A DNA stretch of 64,000 nucleotides from CAVRCA01 sp963719345. GTDB taxonomy: Bacteria > Pseudomonadota > Alphaproteobacteria > Acetobacterales > Acetobacteraceae. The notes under the pieces were generated by a model. That model did not search any database. It worked only from the letters and a program-made list of their open reading frames with translations, and had not been told where the DNA came from. Every line of letters begins with the position of its first letter. Within the stretch, counting starts at the first letter, position 1. A program made the translations under genes and the position numbers. The stretch is from positions 248,001-312,000 of the forward strand of contig CAVRCA010000004.1 in NCBI GenBank assembly GCA_963719345.1. Reading direction: 5' to 3'. Positions 35,366-46,700 of the stretch are shown here, in pieces.

Positions 35366-36577
35366 TTAAGCGGCGCGCGAGAGCCTGAGCTGCGACCAGA
35401 CCGCCGACAGCGATGCCACGAGATACTCGATATCGTCGTCGGTGTGCAGCGGTGACGGCGTGATGCGCAACCGCTCAGTGCCGCGCGGGACGGTGGGATA
35501 GTTGATGGGCTGCACATAGATCCCGTAGTGGTCCAACAACAAGTCCGTGATGTGCTTGCACATGACGGGTTCACCAACGATCACCGGCACGATATGGCTC
35601 GGGTTGCGGTAGTGCGGAACGCCAACGTCGTCCAGCCGCTGCCGCAGCCGGGCGACCCGTTCCTGGTGTCGCGTCCGCTCCGCCCCGCTCGCCTTGAGGT
35701 GGCGGATGCTGGCGGTTGCTCCCGCAGCGACCGCGGGCGGCAGCGCGGTGGTGAAGATGAAGCCGGATGCGAAGCTCCGGACAAAATCGCACACCGCCGC
35801 CGAGGCTGCGATGTATCCTCCGACGACTCCGAAGCCCTTGGCGAGGGTACCCTCGACCACCGTGAGGCGGTGGCTCACTCCGTCGCGCTCGGCGACACCG
35901 CCGCCACGCGGACCGTACAGCCCAACCGCGTGAACCTCGTCGAGATAGGTCAGCGCACCATGCTTGTCGGCGACGTCGCACAGCTCGCCGATCGGCGCAA
36001 TATCGCCGTCCATCGAGTAGACCGACTCGAATGCCACCAGCTTCGGCCGGTCCGGGTCCATGCCGGACAGCAATCGGTCGAGATCCGCAGGATCGTTGTG
36101 CGCGAACATATGCTTTTCCGCTCGACTGGCGCGGATGCCCTCGATCATGGACGCGTGATTGGAGGCGTCGGACAGGATGATGCAACCCGGCAGGCGCGAC
36201 CCGAGGGTTCCGAGCGTCGCCCAGTTCGAAACATAGCCGGAGGTGAACAGCAGCGCCGCCTCCTTGCGGTGCAGGTCCGCAAGTTCGTGTTCGAGCAGGA
36301 CGTGATAATGGTTGGTGCCGGAGATGTTGCGAGTTCCACCCGCCCCCGCGCCGCAGCGGTCGAGCGCCTCGTGCATCGCCTCGAGCACGATGGGATGCTG
36401 ACCCATGCCGAGATAGTCGTTGGAGCACCAGACGGTTACGTCGGCCCGGCCGCGTTCGCGGTGATGGACCGCCCGCGGATAGCTTCCGGCGCGGCGCTGA
36501 AGGTCGGCGAACACGCGATAATTGCCTTCTCGCCGCAGCCCGTCGAGCTGCTTCTGGAAGAACGCTTCGTAATTCAT
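35366..36577 (-). CDS. hemA: 5-aminolevulinate synthase
   Basis: A 403-residue PLP enzyme that condenses glycine and succinyl-CoA, the first step of tetrapyrrole synthesis in Alphaproteobacteria. Family segments are VWCSNDYLGMGQHPIVLEAM, GAGGTRNISGTNHYHVLLEH, DEVHAVGLYGPRGGGVAERD and VEGTLAKGFGVVGGYIA with the Schiff-base Lys. ATG 36575-36577 overlaps the puhE stop (ATGA), placing it at the end of the long bchF-puhE operon. Confidence 0.97.
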   Translation of the reverse strand: MNYEAFFQKQLDGLRREGNYRVFADLQRRAGSYPRAVHHRERGRADVTVWCSNDYLGMGQHPIVLEAMHEALDRCGAGAGGTRNISGTNHYHVLLEHELADLHRKEAALLFTSGYVSNWATLGTLGSRLPGCIILSDASNHASMIEGIRASRAEKHMFAHNDPADLDRLLSGMDPDRPKLVAFESVYSMDGDIAPIGELCDVADKHGALTYLDEVHAVGLYGPRGGGVAERDGVSHRLTVVEGTLAKGFGVVGGYIAASAAVCDFVRSFASGFIFTTALPPAVAAGATASIRHLKASGAERTRHQERVARLRQRLDDVGVPHYRNPSHIVPVIVGEPVMCKHITDLLLDHYGIYVQPINYPTVPRGTERLRITPSPLHTDDDIEYLVASLSAVWSQLRLSRAA

Positions 36578-37422
36578 CGGTTTCCTCCAACGGTCCGGGT
36601 GGGCACGGCAGGCGCCAGCCGCAGCCGCGCGGCGGACGGGACGACTATCCTGGCCCGTCGCTTCTGGCGGCGGCGCAAGCTCCAGCCCCACAGCGCCGTC
36701 GCGGGCAGCGGGACCACCAGGAACCAGTGCTCCAGAAGCCCGAGCACGAGGAGCGTCGAAACGAACAGGAGGCTGGTCGCGTGGAATGGGCCGGCATCGG
36801 TCACGACGACAAGCCGGATCAGCAGCGCGGCGAAGGCGGTCAGAGCCGAGACCGAGAGTGGGAACAGCAGGTTTATCGGCTTGGTCGTCATATAGCTGCG
36901 GATGAACGCAAGGTGCTCGGGAACGAACTCCTCGCTTAGATTGCGCACGCCAAGGAACACGTTCAGCTTGGCGCTCTGCCGCATGACCCACAGCGCCATG
37001 AAGGTCCAAGTCCCCACTTGATTGGGTCCGCCCGACGTCACTGCAAGGATGGTGGCCGCCGTACCGACGATCGCAAGTTCATGATACAAGCAGGCTCGTA
37101 GCGCATGGGCAAAACGCTGCCAAGCGGTGCAGTTCGCCGGGCAAGGCTCGGGCACCGGGCCGGTTACGAAGCCGGTGAAAAAGCTCATTTCCTGCCAGCC
37201 CCAGGCGAGAAGGCCGCAGGTGAACCCGAGATAGGCGCCCGCTATGCTCGTGTCGGCACTGGCGACGTGGAGGCCATAGATCGACGCCACCAGGAACCCG
37301 GTGGCGCCGGCCATGCTCCAGCGATGGGTCGAACGCGGCAGATTATCCAGCAGGATGATGAGCCCGGTGCTGAACCACCACACGAACAACGCATAAACCA
37401 CCGGAAGCGCGTATGGCAGCAC
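36574..37422 (-). CDS. puhE: Photosynthetic complex assembly protein PuhE
   Basis: A multi-span membrane protein of about 282 residues (DUF3623). From GTG 37420-37422 it begins LPYALPVVYALFVWWFSTGL and continues with several hydrophobic helices, including the conserved NQVGTWTFMALWVMRQSAKL segment. PuhE affects reaction centre and bacteriochlorophyll assembly in Rhodobacter. It starts 10 bp after acsF; the longer open frame upstream is acsF in another frame. Confidence 0.88.
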   Translation of the reverse strand: MLPYALPVVYALFVWWFSTGLIILLDNLPRSTHRWSMAGATGFLVASIYGLHVASADTSIAGAYLGFTCGLLAWGWQEMSFFTGFVTGPVPEPCPANCTAWQRFAHALRACLYHELAIVGTAATILAVTSGGPNQVGTWTFMALWVMRQSAKLNVFLGVRNLSEEFVPEHLAFIRSYMTTKPINLLFPLSVSALTAFAALLIRLVVVTDAGPFHATSLLFVSTLLVLGLLEHWFLVVPLPATALWGWSLRRRQKRRARIVVPSAARLRLAPAVPTRTVGGNR

Positions 37423-37432
37423 GGGGCTCGAT

Positions 37433-38499
37433 CTACCAGGCCGGGGCGACGCGAACGGTCGCCGGCATCGTGTTACGCCGTGCCGGCAACAGGAACAACC
37501 GCGCGAATGTCGTGGCCGCTGCCATGCCGAGAACGACCCGTTTCGTCCGACCCAGCCAGCCGCCGCGCGCGCGCGCCGCCGCGGTCGCGACGGTGACGCG
37601 TCGCAGCCGTTCGAGCCCCGCCCGGAAGGTCGGGCTGTCGAGATCAAGCTCCACCGGGAACACCTGACGGCAGATCTGCGAGGTGATGCGAAACACGGTG
37701 AAATCGTACTCCGTCGGATCAATGCCGAGGGCCGCGTGGAACACGGGACGCGCGTGATCCCGCACGTACATGGTTGCGAATACGGCGAGCAGGAAGAAGC
37801 GGATCCAGAGCTTGTTCACGCCGGTCAACAGCTTCGGGTCGGCGCGCATCAGCAGCGCGAACGCCTCGCCGTGGCGGAACTCGTCGTTGCACCAGTTCTC
37901 GAACCACCGGAAGATCGGGTGGATCTCCCGCTCCGGATGACGCTGGAGATGGCGGAAGATGGTGATGTAGCGCGCGTAGCCGATCTTCTCCGACAGATAG
38001 GTCGCGTAGAACACGAACTTCGGCTTGAAGTAGGTGTATTTCTTCGCCCGCGTCAGGAAGCCGAGATCGACGCCGACGCCGAAATCCTTCAGCGTGTCGT
38101 TGATGAAGCCGGCATGGCGTGCTTCGTCGCGGCTCATGAAGCCGAACAGCTCGTGGATGTCGGGGTTCTTGATGCGTGTCTTGATCTCGGCATAGAGCAC
38201 GCAGCCGGAGAATTCGGCAGTGACGGAACTGACCAGGAACTCGAGGAACTCGCGGCGCAAGTCGTCCGGCATGGTCGAGAGGTCGAGGTCGAACGCGTCG
38301 GTGCGGATGAAATGCCCCCGGTTCGTGTCGCGCGCGCAACTCGTCGATCAGCTCGTCCCATTCGGCGCGCACCGGGCTCACGTCTATGCGGTCCATCGCG
38401 GCGAAGTCGGTGGTGTAGAAGCGCGGGCTCAGGATGGTGTCCTGCTGCGCCTGACGCGTCGTGGTGTTCGGGCTGCGACGTGCGTGTCCCGGCGCTCAT
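37433..38499 (-). CDS. acsF: Aerobic Mg-protoporphyrin IX monomethyl ester oxidative cyclase (two frameshifts)
   Basis: The di-iron, O2-dependent cyclase that forms ring E. AGGAGG precedes ATG 38497-38499. The N-terminal part is recovered by joining frames: QQDTILSPRFYTTDFAAMDR and DVSPVRAEWDELIDEL, then MPDDLRREFLEFLVSSVTAE. Iron ligands lie in EFSGCVLYAEIKTRI, MSRDEARHAGFIND and NDEFRHGEAFAL. Single-base breaks occur at about 38458 and 38336 (one extra base in a GCGCGC run). The start overlaps the upstream small gene (ATGA). The anaerobic BchE is not in this window. Confidence 0.92.
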
Positions 38500-38796
38500 G
38501 GGGCCTCCTTCGGCGCGAAGCCGACCTCGTAGAGTTCCGTCAGCTCGAACGAAGCCACCAACCGGGTCCAGGCGCGGTCGAGCCAGACCGGCGCGGGTGA
38601 CGGTGGCACGGCATTGCAGCGTGACCCGCTCGCCGAAGGCGAGGCGCGCCGGAGCGCCGTGCACCACGACGGTATCGCCGGCCCGCAGTTCGACCGATTG
38701 CGGGATCGCGTGGGCGTGGAAGCTCTCCTGCGTCTGCTCGATCTCGACGTCGCAGGGCACCTCGACGGTGCGACGCCCAAAAATCCAACCGATCAT
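38496..38796 (-). CDS. Conserved PGC protein between puhC and acsF (one frameshift)
   Basis: About 100 residues once one indel near 38590 is corrected: it starts MIGWIFGRRTVEVPCDVEIE, has a barrel-like VELRAGDTVVVHGAPARLAF and ends WLDRAWTRLVASFELTELYE and then VGFAPKEAP. Both ends show ATGA overlaps (with puhC and acsF), which supports a real gene. Small proteins occupy this position in other puh-acsF operons; function unknown. Confidence 0.65.
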
Positions 38797-39240
38797 GGCG
38801 TTGCGCTCCGCGCGGAGAGGAATTCGGCGAACACGCGTTCGTTGGTAGGCCCGAACGCCTCCAGCTCGATATGCCGCTTGGTCGCAAGGTCATCGAGCGT
38901 CAGCCGCCCGTCACTCCAGGCTATCAGCCGAAACGGCATTTGTGCGTCCAATCCCCTCGCTCCGGCGCTCGCGGGCGAGGCCGCGCAACGTGCCGCGCAG
39001 GAAGCCGTTCTGCCCGACCGCGACGTCGATGGGCTGCGTCTCGGCCGCGTCGTAGACCGCGACGGCGCCGTCCGGGCGATCCTCGAACCGCAGATCGCGA
39101 CTGGCCACCGGCGCGCCGTCCGGCCGATCGGGATGGGGACCGCCCAACCGGCCGACGAGTGCCGCAATCAGCGCGAAGCCGATCAAGGCTCCCGCGCCGA
39201 ACAGCGGCAGGCGCGGAAAGGAAGGCGCGGCTCGGTTCAT
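38793..39240 (-). CDS. puhC: Photosynthetic complex assembly protein PuhC (one frameshift)
   Basis: About 148 residues after repair. N-terminal membrane anchor (PLFGAGALIGFALIAALVG), then a periplasmic domain with SRDLRFEDRPDGAVAVYDAA, QNGFLRGTLRGLARERR and, in the second frame, PFRLIAWSDGRLTLDDLATK. The break lies at about 38955. PuhC supports reaction centre/LH1 assembly. Its start at 38238+1000 (ATG 39238-39240) lies 14 bp after puhB. Confidence 0.85.
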
Positions 39241-39254
39241 GCTCTCCTCCCCGA

Positions 39255-39890
39255 TCAAGCCGCCGCTGCCGTCGCGGTCGTCTCCGACAGCCCGCGCACC
39301 GCGACAGGCTCGGTGAGGGCTACGCGCGCCGGCAGGTCTGCGCATGCCGCGAGGGCGCGCGCCAGCATCTGCGCGACCTGCCCGGCGTCGTCCACCGCAC
39401 GCAGCGTCGGCTCCGCCCGCGCCATCCGCCAGGGACGGACATGGGGCCAGAGCAGCAGGTAGGCGATGCGCTCGGAGGGAGCCAGCCTGAGCGGGATATC
39501 GCCGGTGCCGTCCGCGTAGATCCGCAGATCCGCCAACTCGATCTTGGTGAACGGGATGTTCACTGACGCCGGCAGCGCGATGCCGAACCGGATGACGAGG
39601 CGGCGGTCGGTGAGCGTGTAGACCGTGCTGCGGGCGGTGAGCCAGGCATAGAGCGTGATGAGCCCGAGCGGTAGCACGGCAAGCCCGGCGAACAGCAGCG
39701 TCTCGCGCGCGACAGATGCCGCTCCGACCTCGCTCGACGCCTCGCTCGCGACAAACCACGCCAGCAGGACGGCAAAGTAGATCGCCAGCTTGCGGACATG
39801 GAAGGTTCGCAACGTCAGCGTCCGCCAGCGCGGCGCTCCCTGCCAGAGCAGCTGCTCGCCGTCCGGCAGCGCGTCAGGTAAGCCGCGCAA
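39255..39890 (-). CDS. puhB: Photosynthetic complex assembly protein PuhB
   Basis: About 211 residues with a bPH2-like fold: RGLPDALPDGEQLLWQGAP at the N-terminus, two or three transmembrane helices (LAIYFAVLLAWFVA, LLFAGLAVLPLGLITLYAWL), then TVYTLTDRRLVIRFGIALP. PuhB is a reaction-centre assembly factor. The listed start is TTG at 39888-39890. A better start would be GTG at about 39915, overlapping the puhA stop and encoding M-S-G-H-K-H-D-P, if one A in GTGAAGTGG is an extra base. Confidence 0.9.
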   Translation of the reverse strand: MRGLPDALPDGEQLLWQGAPRWRTLTLRTFHVRKLAIYFAVLLAWFVASEASSEVGAASVARETLLFAGLAVLPLGLITLYAWLTARSTVYTLTDRRLVIRFGIALPASVNIPFTKIELADLRIYADGTGDIPLRLAPSERIAYLLLWPHVRPWRMARAEPTLRAVDDAGQVAQMLARALAACADLPARVALTEPVAVRGLSETTATAAAA

Positions 39891-39911
39891 CGGGTCGTGC
39901 TTGTGCCCACT

Positions 39912-40693
39912 TCACAGCAGGGGCTCCGCCGCCCGGGCGTGGCGTAGAGTGTGCCGCCGGCGTAGTAGGCAGTGATCTTGTCCTCCTCCAGCAGGGTGAC
40001 CTGGTCGGGCTCACGCAGGCCCGGCACGTCGGCGAACTGGCGAGCCAAGGATCGCACCCACGGCGATGCGGCGCGTCCTCCGGTTGAGCTTGAGGAAGTT
40101 CATCGGCAGCAACACCCGGCGCCCGCCCAATTGCTGCACAAGCTCCACCTCGAGATAGCGGAGCAACACCTCGCTGCGATCGATCCATGCTTCGACGACG
40201 GTGCCGGCCATCACCCGATCGGCGCCGTAGACCGTCATGCCGCGCGGGTCGGGGTCTTCCCGGGCCGAGAAAGAAGTCCGGCGCAACACGCAACGGAACG
40301 ATACGCGGAAGGCCGTCATCGAACGTGTGGTCAGGCTCGTCCGTGCGCGACGCATAGGCGGCCGCCCCGAGGCCGGCGGTCATCGGGTTCTCGGTCGGAA
40401 TGATGGGCGCGCCCAGCCACGGCTTGCCGAATACGCCGCCTTTCAGTTCGCTCGGATTTCTCGTCCCGAGGAGCGACGGTGACGCCCCCATGCGGCAGAA
40501 GGAACCGCTTGGGTTTCGGCATCGGCGGGAAGCCCTCGACCCGAACGCGATCGGAGCGGTCCGACTTGAGCGGATAGCCCTCTCGTTTGTCCTCCCGCCG
40601 CAGGTAATAGATCAGACCCGCAAAGAAGACCCAGAACGCGTATAGCGTGAGCTGGGCGACGTCGATGTAGCCAGTGATGGCGCCCGTTGGCAT
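39912..40693 (-). CDS. puhA: Photosynthetic reaction centre H subunit (about four frameshifts)
   Basis: The single-span H subunit that caps the reaction centre on the cytoplasmic side. ATG 40691-40693 gives MPTGAITGYIDVAQLTLYAF, the classic H N-terminus, then FFAGLIYYLRREDKREGYPL. Later blocks lie in other frames: GKPWLGAPIIPTENPMTAGL, MTVYGADRVMAGTVVEAWID, then VELVQQLGGRRVLLPMNFLK, and FADVPGLREPDQVTLLEEDK. Breaks lie at about 40470, 40262, 40055 and 39935. The TGA at 39912-39914 becomes the stop only after the last repair. Four indels in 780 bp of an essential gene argue for sequence error. Confidence 0.9.
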
Positions 40694-40696
40694 GGT

Positions 40697-42142
40697 TCAC
40701 CTCGGCATGCTGAGTGAGGACTGGATGGAACGGCGCGATGCCGCAACACTCGTTGCGGTGAAGCGCACGAGCGGACCGAGCGCCGCGAGGGTGCCGAACA
40801 GCAGCACGATCTCGGCGGCGTAGACGACGATGTAGCCGATTTCTGGTCCGGCCAGCGCCGGTCCGAGCGCGCCCTGGGCGGCCAGGAGGCCGACGGCGTC
40901 CCGGGTCAGCCCGCCGATGGCGACCGCCGAGCCGGCGGCGGAGGCCTGCACGGCGCCCCACATGCCGAGCACGAGGCCGACCTGGTCCTTGCCCGCCAAG
41001 CCCATCGCGGCGGTCAGCGTGCAGTGCGCGAACAGGCCGGCGCCAAAGCCGATCAGGGTGACGCCGCCCCCGAACAGCGCGACCGAACTCGAGCGGGGCG
41101 GCAAAGATCACGGCGCTGAACGCAACCAAGCCCACGACCGCGCCGAAGCCCGGCCAAGCGATACGGGTCGACCCCGCGCCCGAGCAGGTTCGCGCCGAGC
41201 GCGAAGCCCGCGAGGCCGCCGGCGGCAAGGCAGGCTGTCAGTGCGGTGGTCATGCCGACGCTCAGATGCAGGATCTGCCCGCCATAGGGCTCGAGGCAGG
41301 ATGTCCTGCATGCTGAAGGCGACCGTGCCGAGCGCCGAGCGCGACCAGGCTGCGACGCGTACGCCGGCCGTGGCTGAACGTCTGCCCAGGATTTCCGGAA
41401 GCCCTGGCTGCGCGCGGTCCGGCGGCGGTGCGGGACGGGTCGCGCGCTTCCTGCTTCCACAGCGCTGCGCCGTTCAGCAGCATGGTCACGACCGCGGTGC
41501 CCTGGATGACCTGGATCAGCCGGATCTCGCTGAAATGGGCGAGAAAGGCGCCGAACGCGAGCGCGCTCCCAACCATGCCGAGCAGCATCATCACGCAGAG
41601 CAGCGCCACCACGTTCGGATAGGCATGCGGCCGGCGCGAGATCGGTGGCGAGCGCCAGGCCCACCGTTTGCGTCGTGTGCAGCCCGGCGCCGACCAGCAG
41701 GAAGGCGAGCGCGGCGGCGAGCTTGGCCGATGACGATCGGGCCGTTGGTGTCGCCCGACAGGATGATGAGCGCGAACGGCATGATCGCGAGCCCGCCGAA
41801 CTGCAGCAGCGTGCCCATCCAGATATACGGCACGCGGCGCCAGCCGAGCACGGAGCGGTGGTTGTCCGAGCGGAAGCCGACGAGCGCGCGGAACGGCGCG
41901 AACACGAGGGGCAGCGACACCATGACGGCGACCAGCCACGCGGGCACGCCGAGCTCGACGATCATGACCCGGTTCAGCGTGCCGATCAGCAGCACTACCG
42001 CCATGCCGACCGAAACCTGGAACAGCGACAGGCGCAGCAGCCGGGCCATCGGCAGCTCGGGCGTCGCCGCGTCGGCGAACGGCAGGAAGCGCGGGCCGAG
42101 CCGGCTCCAGTTCCGCGCCAACGCGGCGTTGACGCGCATCAT
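40697..42142 (-). CDS. lhaA: LhaA/PucC-family light-harvesting 1 assembly MFS protein (several frameshifts)
   Basis: A 12-span major-facilitator relative (BCH family) that aids LH1 assembly, possibly by delivering bacteriochlorophyll. ATG 42140-42142 gives MMRVNAALARNWSRLGPRFL, then LLRLSLFQVSVGMAVVLLIG, FAPFRALVGFRSDNHRSVLG and YIWMGTLLQFGGLAIMPFAL in one frame (down to about 41740). The rest is scattered over other frames, ending LFGGGVTLIGFGAGLFAHCT and TRDAVGLLAAQGALGP before TGA 40697. At least five breaks are needed. Position before puhA is standard. Confidence 0.88.
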
Positions 42143-42847
42143 CGCGGGCACCAGCTCCAGAGCCTGCGACATGTAAAAGCCGGTGGTGATCCGCTGCGTG
42201 CGCGCCGGGCGCCAGCCCGCGAGCGCCGGTTCCGCCGCGATGTGCCGCGCCATCGACTCGGTGCCGACCGGCTCGATCGCGGGCGCGCGATCGCGCGCGC
42301 GGGAACAGCCGCCCGACTGCGTGCATGGCGGCCAGCAGCGGCGTGCGCGGCGCGAAGGTGAACAGTCAGGGAGGCATCGGTGCGGGCGGCAAGCCCGGCG
42401 AGCACGCGGACAGACATCGGCCGCGCGATAATGGATCAGCGAGTCCATGCCGACGACGTGGTCGAAAGCGTCCGAGGTCAGGGTCGAGCATGTCGCCCAC
42501 GCGGAACTCGACCGAGCCCGCGCCGAGATCGTGCGGCGTGCGCTCGCGCGCCAACCCGACCAGCGTCGGCGAGAGATCGACGGCGACGACGTGCGCGCCA
42601 CGCCGCGCCGCCTCGACCGCGAGGGCCCCGGTGCCGCAGCCCGCGTCGAGCAGCCGCGCGTCCGGAGAGATCCGTCCGGCAGCCAGCCGAGCAACGTCCG
42701 CCGCATCGCGTCGCGCCCGGCGCGGACCGTGGCACGGATGCCGCTGACCGGCGCATCCGAGGTCAGCCGGGTCCACGCCTCGGCGGCGGTGCGGTCGAAG
42801 TAGGTCTCGAGCTGACCGCGCCGCTGCTGGTAGGACAGCGTCGTCAT
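42139..42847 (-). CDS. bchM: Mg-protoporphyrin IX O-methyltransferase (several frameshifts)
   Basis: SAM-dependent methyltransferase that esterifies the ring-C propionate of Mg-protoporphyrin IX. ATG 42845-42847 overlaps the bchL stop. MTTLSYQQRRGQLETYFDRT is the family N-terminus; ARLLDAGCGTGALAVEAARR is the SAM site in a second frame; FDHVVGMDSLIHYRAADV and RITTGFYMSQALELVP are back in the first. About four indels are needed, the last an extra C in CCC at about 42147; removing it ends the protein at TGA 42139-42141, overlapping lhaA as ATGA. Confidence 0.88.
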
Positions 42848-43756
42848 CAGTCGAATCCCAGCAGGTCGAAGATGTCGCGGTCCTTCATCGGCACGCCGAC
42901 CAGCGGCTCGGTGCCGGCCCAGAGCGTCGCTGCCAGCCGCAGATATTCGGCCTGCACCGCTTCGAGTTCCGGCGTCGGCTCCATCTCGAACAGGGTCGAT
43001 TTTTTCAGCCGGCTGCGACGGATCACGTCGAGATCGGGGAAGTGCGCGAGCGTGGCCAGTCCGGCGCGCTCGTTGAACCGGTCGATCTGGTCGGTCTCGG
43101 CGCTCCGGTTGGCGATGATGCCGCCGAGCCGCACGTCGTAGTTGCGCGACTTCGCCTGGATCGCCGCGATGATGCGGTTCATGGCGAAGATCGAGTCGAA
43201 GTCGTTGGCAGTGACGATCAGCGCACGGTCGGCGTGCTGCAACGGCGCGGCGAACCCGCCGCACACCACGTCGCCGAGCACGTCGAAGATCACCACGTCG
43301 GTGTCCTCGAGCAGATGATGCTCCTTCAGCAGCTTCACCGTCTGGCCGACGACATAGCCGCCGCATCCGGTTCCGGCCGGCGGCCCGCCCGCCTCGACGC
43401 ACATCACGCCGTTGTAGCCCTCGAAGACGAAATCCTCGGTCCGCAGCTCCTCGGCGTGGAAATTCACCGACTCCAGCACGTCGATCACCGTCGGCATGAG
43501 CTGCTTCGTCAGCGTGAACGTGGAATTGTGCTTCGGATCGCAGCCGATCTGCAGCACGCGCTTGCCGAGCTTGGAGAAGGCGACGGACAGATTGGACGAC
43601 GTGGTGCTCTTGCCGATGCCGCCCTTGCCGTAGACCGCGAACACTTTCGCGGTGCCGATCTTCAGCGAGGGGTCGAGCTTGACCTGCACGCTGCCTTCGC
43701 CGTCCTCGCACGGACGTGCCGGCCATGCAGCGTGACGGTCGGGTCAGCACGGTCAT
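42847..43756 (-). CDS. bchL: Light-independent protochlorophyllide reductase iron protein
   Basis: NifH-like ATPase of dark-operative protochlorophyllide reductase. The intact part from GTG 43687-43689 starts VQVKLDPSLKIGTAKVFAVY, then GKGGIGKSTTSSNLSVAF (P-loop). Cluster cysteines lie in AGGPPAGTGCGGYVVGQTVK and DVLGDVVCGGFAAPLQ. The family normally has about 20 more N-terminal residues. Removing one C from the CCC at about 43742 opens the frame to ATG 43754-43756, which overlaps the bchH stop (ATGA) and gives about 302 residues ending the extension with CEDGEGSVQ. I prefer that start. Confidence 0.95.
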
Positions 43757-46700
43757 GCGGCTATCTCCACTTCGATGCCTTCGAGCCGGTCCTCCAGCTC
43801 GTCGCCGGCCCGGCGCAGCGCGTCGAGCGTGGCTGGGTCGGGCGTCCAGTAGGTGCGCTCATGCGCCTCGATGAGGCGGTTCGCGATCTTGGCCGAGGCG
43901 ACCGGGTTGAGGTCGGCCAGCCGGTGGCGCATCGCGTCGTCGAGCACGTAGGTCTCGGCGATCTGCTGATAGATCCAGGGCGCGACCTGCCCGGTTGTCG
44001 CCGACCAGCCGAGCGTGTTGGTCACATGTGCCTCGATCTCGCGGACGCCCTCGTAGCCGTGCTTCAGCAGGCCCTCGTACCATTTCGGATTGAGCGCCCG
44101 CGTGCGGGTCTCCAGCGCCACCTGCTCCGAGATCGTCCGCACCGTGCCGTCGCCGCGCGTCTGGTCGCCGATGTAGACCGCCGCCGCGGTGCCGCCGCGG
44201 GCGCTGCGCACTGCGCGGCTGATGCCGCCCAGCGTGTCGAAATAGTGGTCGATCGTGGTGACGCCGAGCTCGATCGAAGTCGAGGTTCTGATACGCCACG
44301 TCGACGCTCGCCAGCATGTGGCCAAGCATCTCGCGCGTGCGGCTGCGGCCGGCCGTTCACCCCATAGGCGAAGCCCTTGCGGCGCATGATAGGCGTCCGC
44401 AAGCTCGTCCTCGTCGTTCCAGCCGCCGTTGCCGACGAGCTGGTTGACGTTGGCGCCATACGCGCCGTCGGCGTTGCCGAAAATGCGCAGCGCGGCCTGT
44501 TCCATGTCGCCGCCATGCGCGGCCTGGAAGGCGAGTGCGTGCTTGCGCACGAAGTTCTGCTCCGCCGGCTCGTCGGCGGAGGCGGCGAGCAGCGCGGCTT
44601 CCGCGAGCAGCTTCGTCTGCAGCGGCAGCAGGTCGCGGAAGATGCCGGACAACGTGATCACCACATCGACGCGCGGACGACCGAGAGTCGCGAGCGGCAA
44701 CAGTTGCGCGCCCGTCAGCCGGCCGTAGCTGTCGAAGCGCGGCTCGGCGCCGATCAGCCAGAGCGCCTGCGCGATCGGGCCGCCCTCGGTCTTCAGGTTG
44801 TCGGTGCCCCACAGCACCATCGCCACCGTCTCTGGCAGGCCGCCGCCCTCCGCCGCATGCCGCGCGAGCAGCCGCTCGGCCTGGCGCGCGCCGTCCTGCA
44901 CCGCGAAGGCGCTCGGCAGGCGGAAGGGATCGAAGCCGTGCAGGTTGCGGCCGGTCGGCAGCACGTCGGTCGTGCGCAGCAAATCGCCGCCCGGCGCCGG
45001 GCGGAGATAGCCGCCGTCGAGCGCGTGGATGATCGCCGGCAGTTCGTGGTCGGTCGCCAGCAGCGCGTCCAACTCGGCTCGCCGCACAGGGTCGGTGATG
45101 CCGGCGGCATCGAGCAGTTCGGCGCGCTGGTCGGGGCCGGGCGGCTCGCCGACGACGTGCAGGCCATGCGGGATCAGCGTGTATTCGAGTTCCAGCAGCG
45201 CCGCGCCGAGCGTTGCGATCGCGCCCGTCGTGTCCGCCCAGGCGGGCTCCGCCGGGGCCAGCTCGACGGTCGCGGCCTGCGCCTGCACCAGGGCAGCGAG
45301 CGCGTCGCGCTGCGGCGGTCTCGGCGTCCGGCGGCAACGCACGCCAGCGATCGATCGACGCCTTGAGGTCGGCCAAGCCCGCGATACAGGCCGGCATGGG
45401 CGACCGGCGGGGTGAGATAGCTGATCAGCGCCGCGCCGGCCCGCCGCTTGGCGATCATGCCTTCGGACGGGTTGTTCGACGCGTACAGGTAGAAGTTCGG
45501 GAGATCGCCGATCAGCCGCTCGGGCCAGCACGCGGCGGACATGCCGACCTGCTTGCCGGGCATGAACTCCAGCGCGCCATGCGTGCCGAAATGCAGCACG
45601 GCGTGAGCGGCGAAATCCTCCCGTATCCAGCGATAGAACGCGCTGAAGGCATGGGTCGGGGCGAAGCCGTGCTCGAACAGCAAGGCGCATCGGGTCGCCC
45701 TCGTAGCCGAACGCCGGCTGCACGCCGACGAACAGGTTGCCGAACTCGGCGCCGAGCACGAACAGGCTGGCTCCGTCGGCTTGCACCCGGCCCGGAGCGG
45801 GACCCCACTGACGCTCGATCTCCGGCAGGAACGTCTCCCGTCGCACGTGCTCGTCGGCCGGGATGCGCGCAACAACATTGGCGTCCGTGCCGAAGCGCGC
45901 CGCATTGCCGCCGAGGATGCGGTCGCGCAGCGCCTCGACGGTCGGCGGTACATCCACCCGGTAACCGGCCTCGCGCAGCGCACGCATCGTGTTGAGCAGC
46001 GAGGCGAACACGGCCAGATAGGCCGCCGTGCCGGTCGCACCGGCATTGGGGGGGAAGTTGAACAGCACGGCGGCGATCCGCCGCTCGGCCCGCGCGGCGC
46101 GACGCAAGCGCGACCAGCTTCGCGACGCGGGCGGCGAGCGCAGCGGCGCGCTCGTCATGCACCGCCATGTCACGCCGCCGCTCGCCATCGGCACCGGCGG
46201 AGGACCGCCCGCCGAACGTCGTCGGACATATGGCGCCATCCAGCTCGGGGATCGCGACCATCATCGTGGCTTCGATCGGCGTCAGGCCGTGCGCGTTCGC
46301 TTCCCACTGCTCCAGTGTCTGGAACTCGACCGGATGCGCGGCGAGCATAGGGCACATCGAGCGCCGCCAGATGCGCTCTCGGCGCGTGCGCGTCGTTGTA
46401 GGCGGGACCGCCCACCAGCGAGAAACCGGTGAGCGAGACCACCGCGTCCACGATCGGCCGTCCGTCGCGCAGGAAATGGCGGTCCACCGCCGGCCGCGCA
46501 TCCAAGCCGCTCGCGAATGCCGGGATAACGCGCAGTCCCCTCGCCTCGATCGCGGCGATCACTCCGTCATAGTGCGCGGCGTTGCCGGACAGCACGTAGG
46601 AGCGCATCAGCAAGAGGCCGACCGTGCCGGCGGCGCCGCCCGTCGGGAGCTGATCCACGTGGTCGACGACGCGTCCGGGCGCGCGCGGGTGATAGAGCCC

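Noticed and set aside
36574..37722. Long N-terminal extension of PuhE
   Set aside because: The extra 100 residues are acsF in another frame, Arg/Ser-rich; the conserved PuhE N-terminus starts at 37422.
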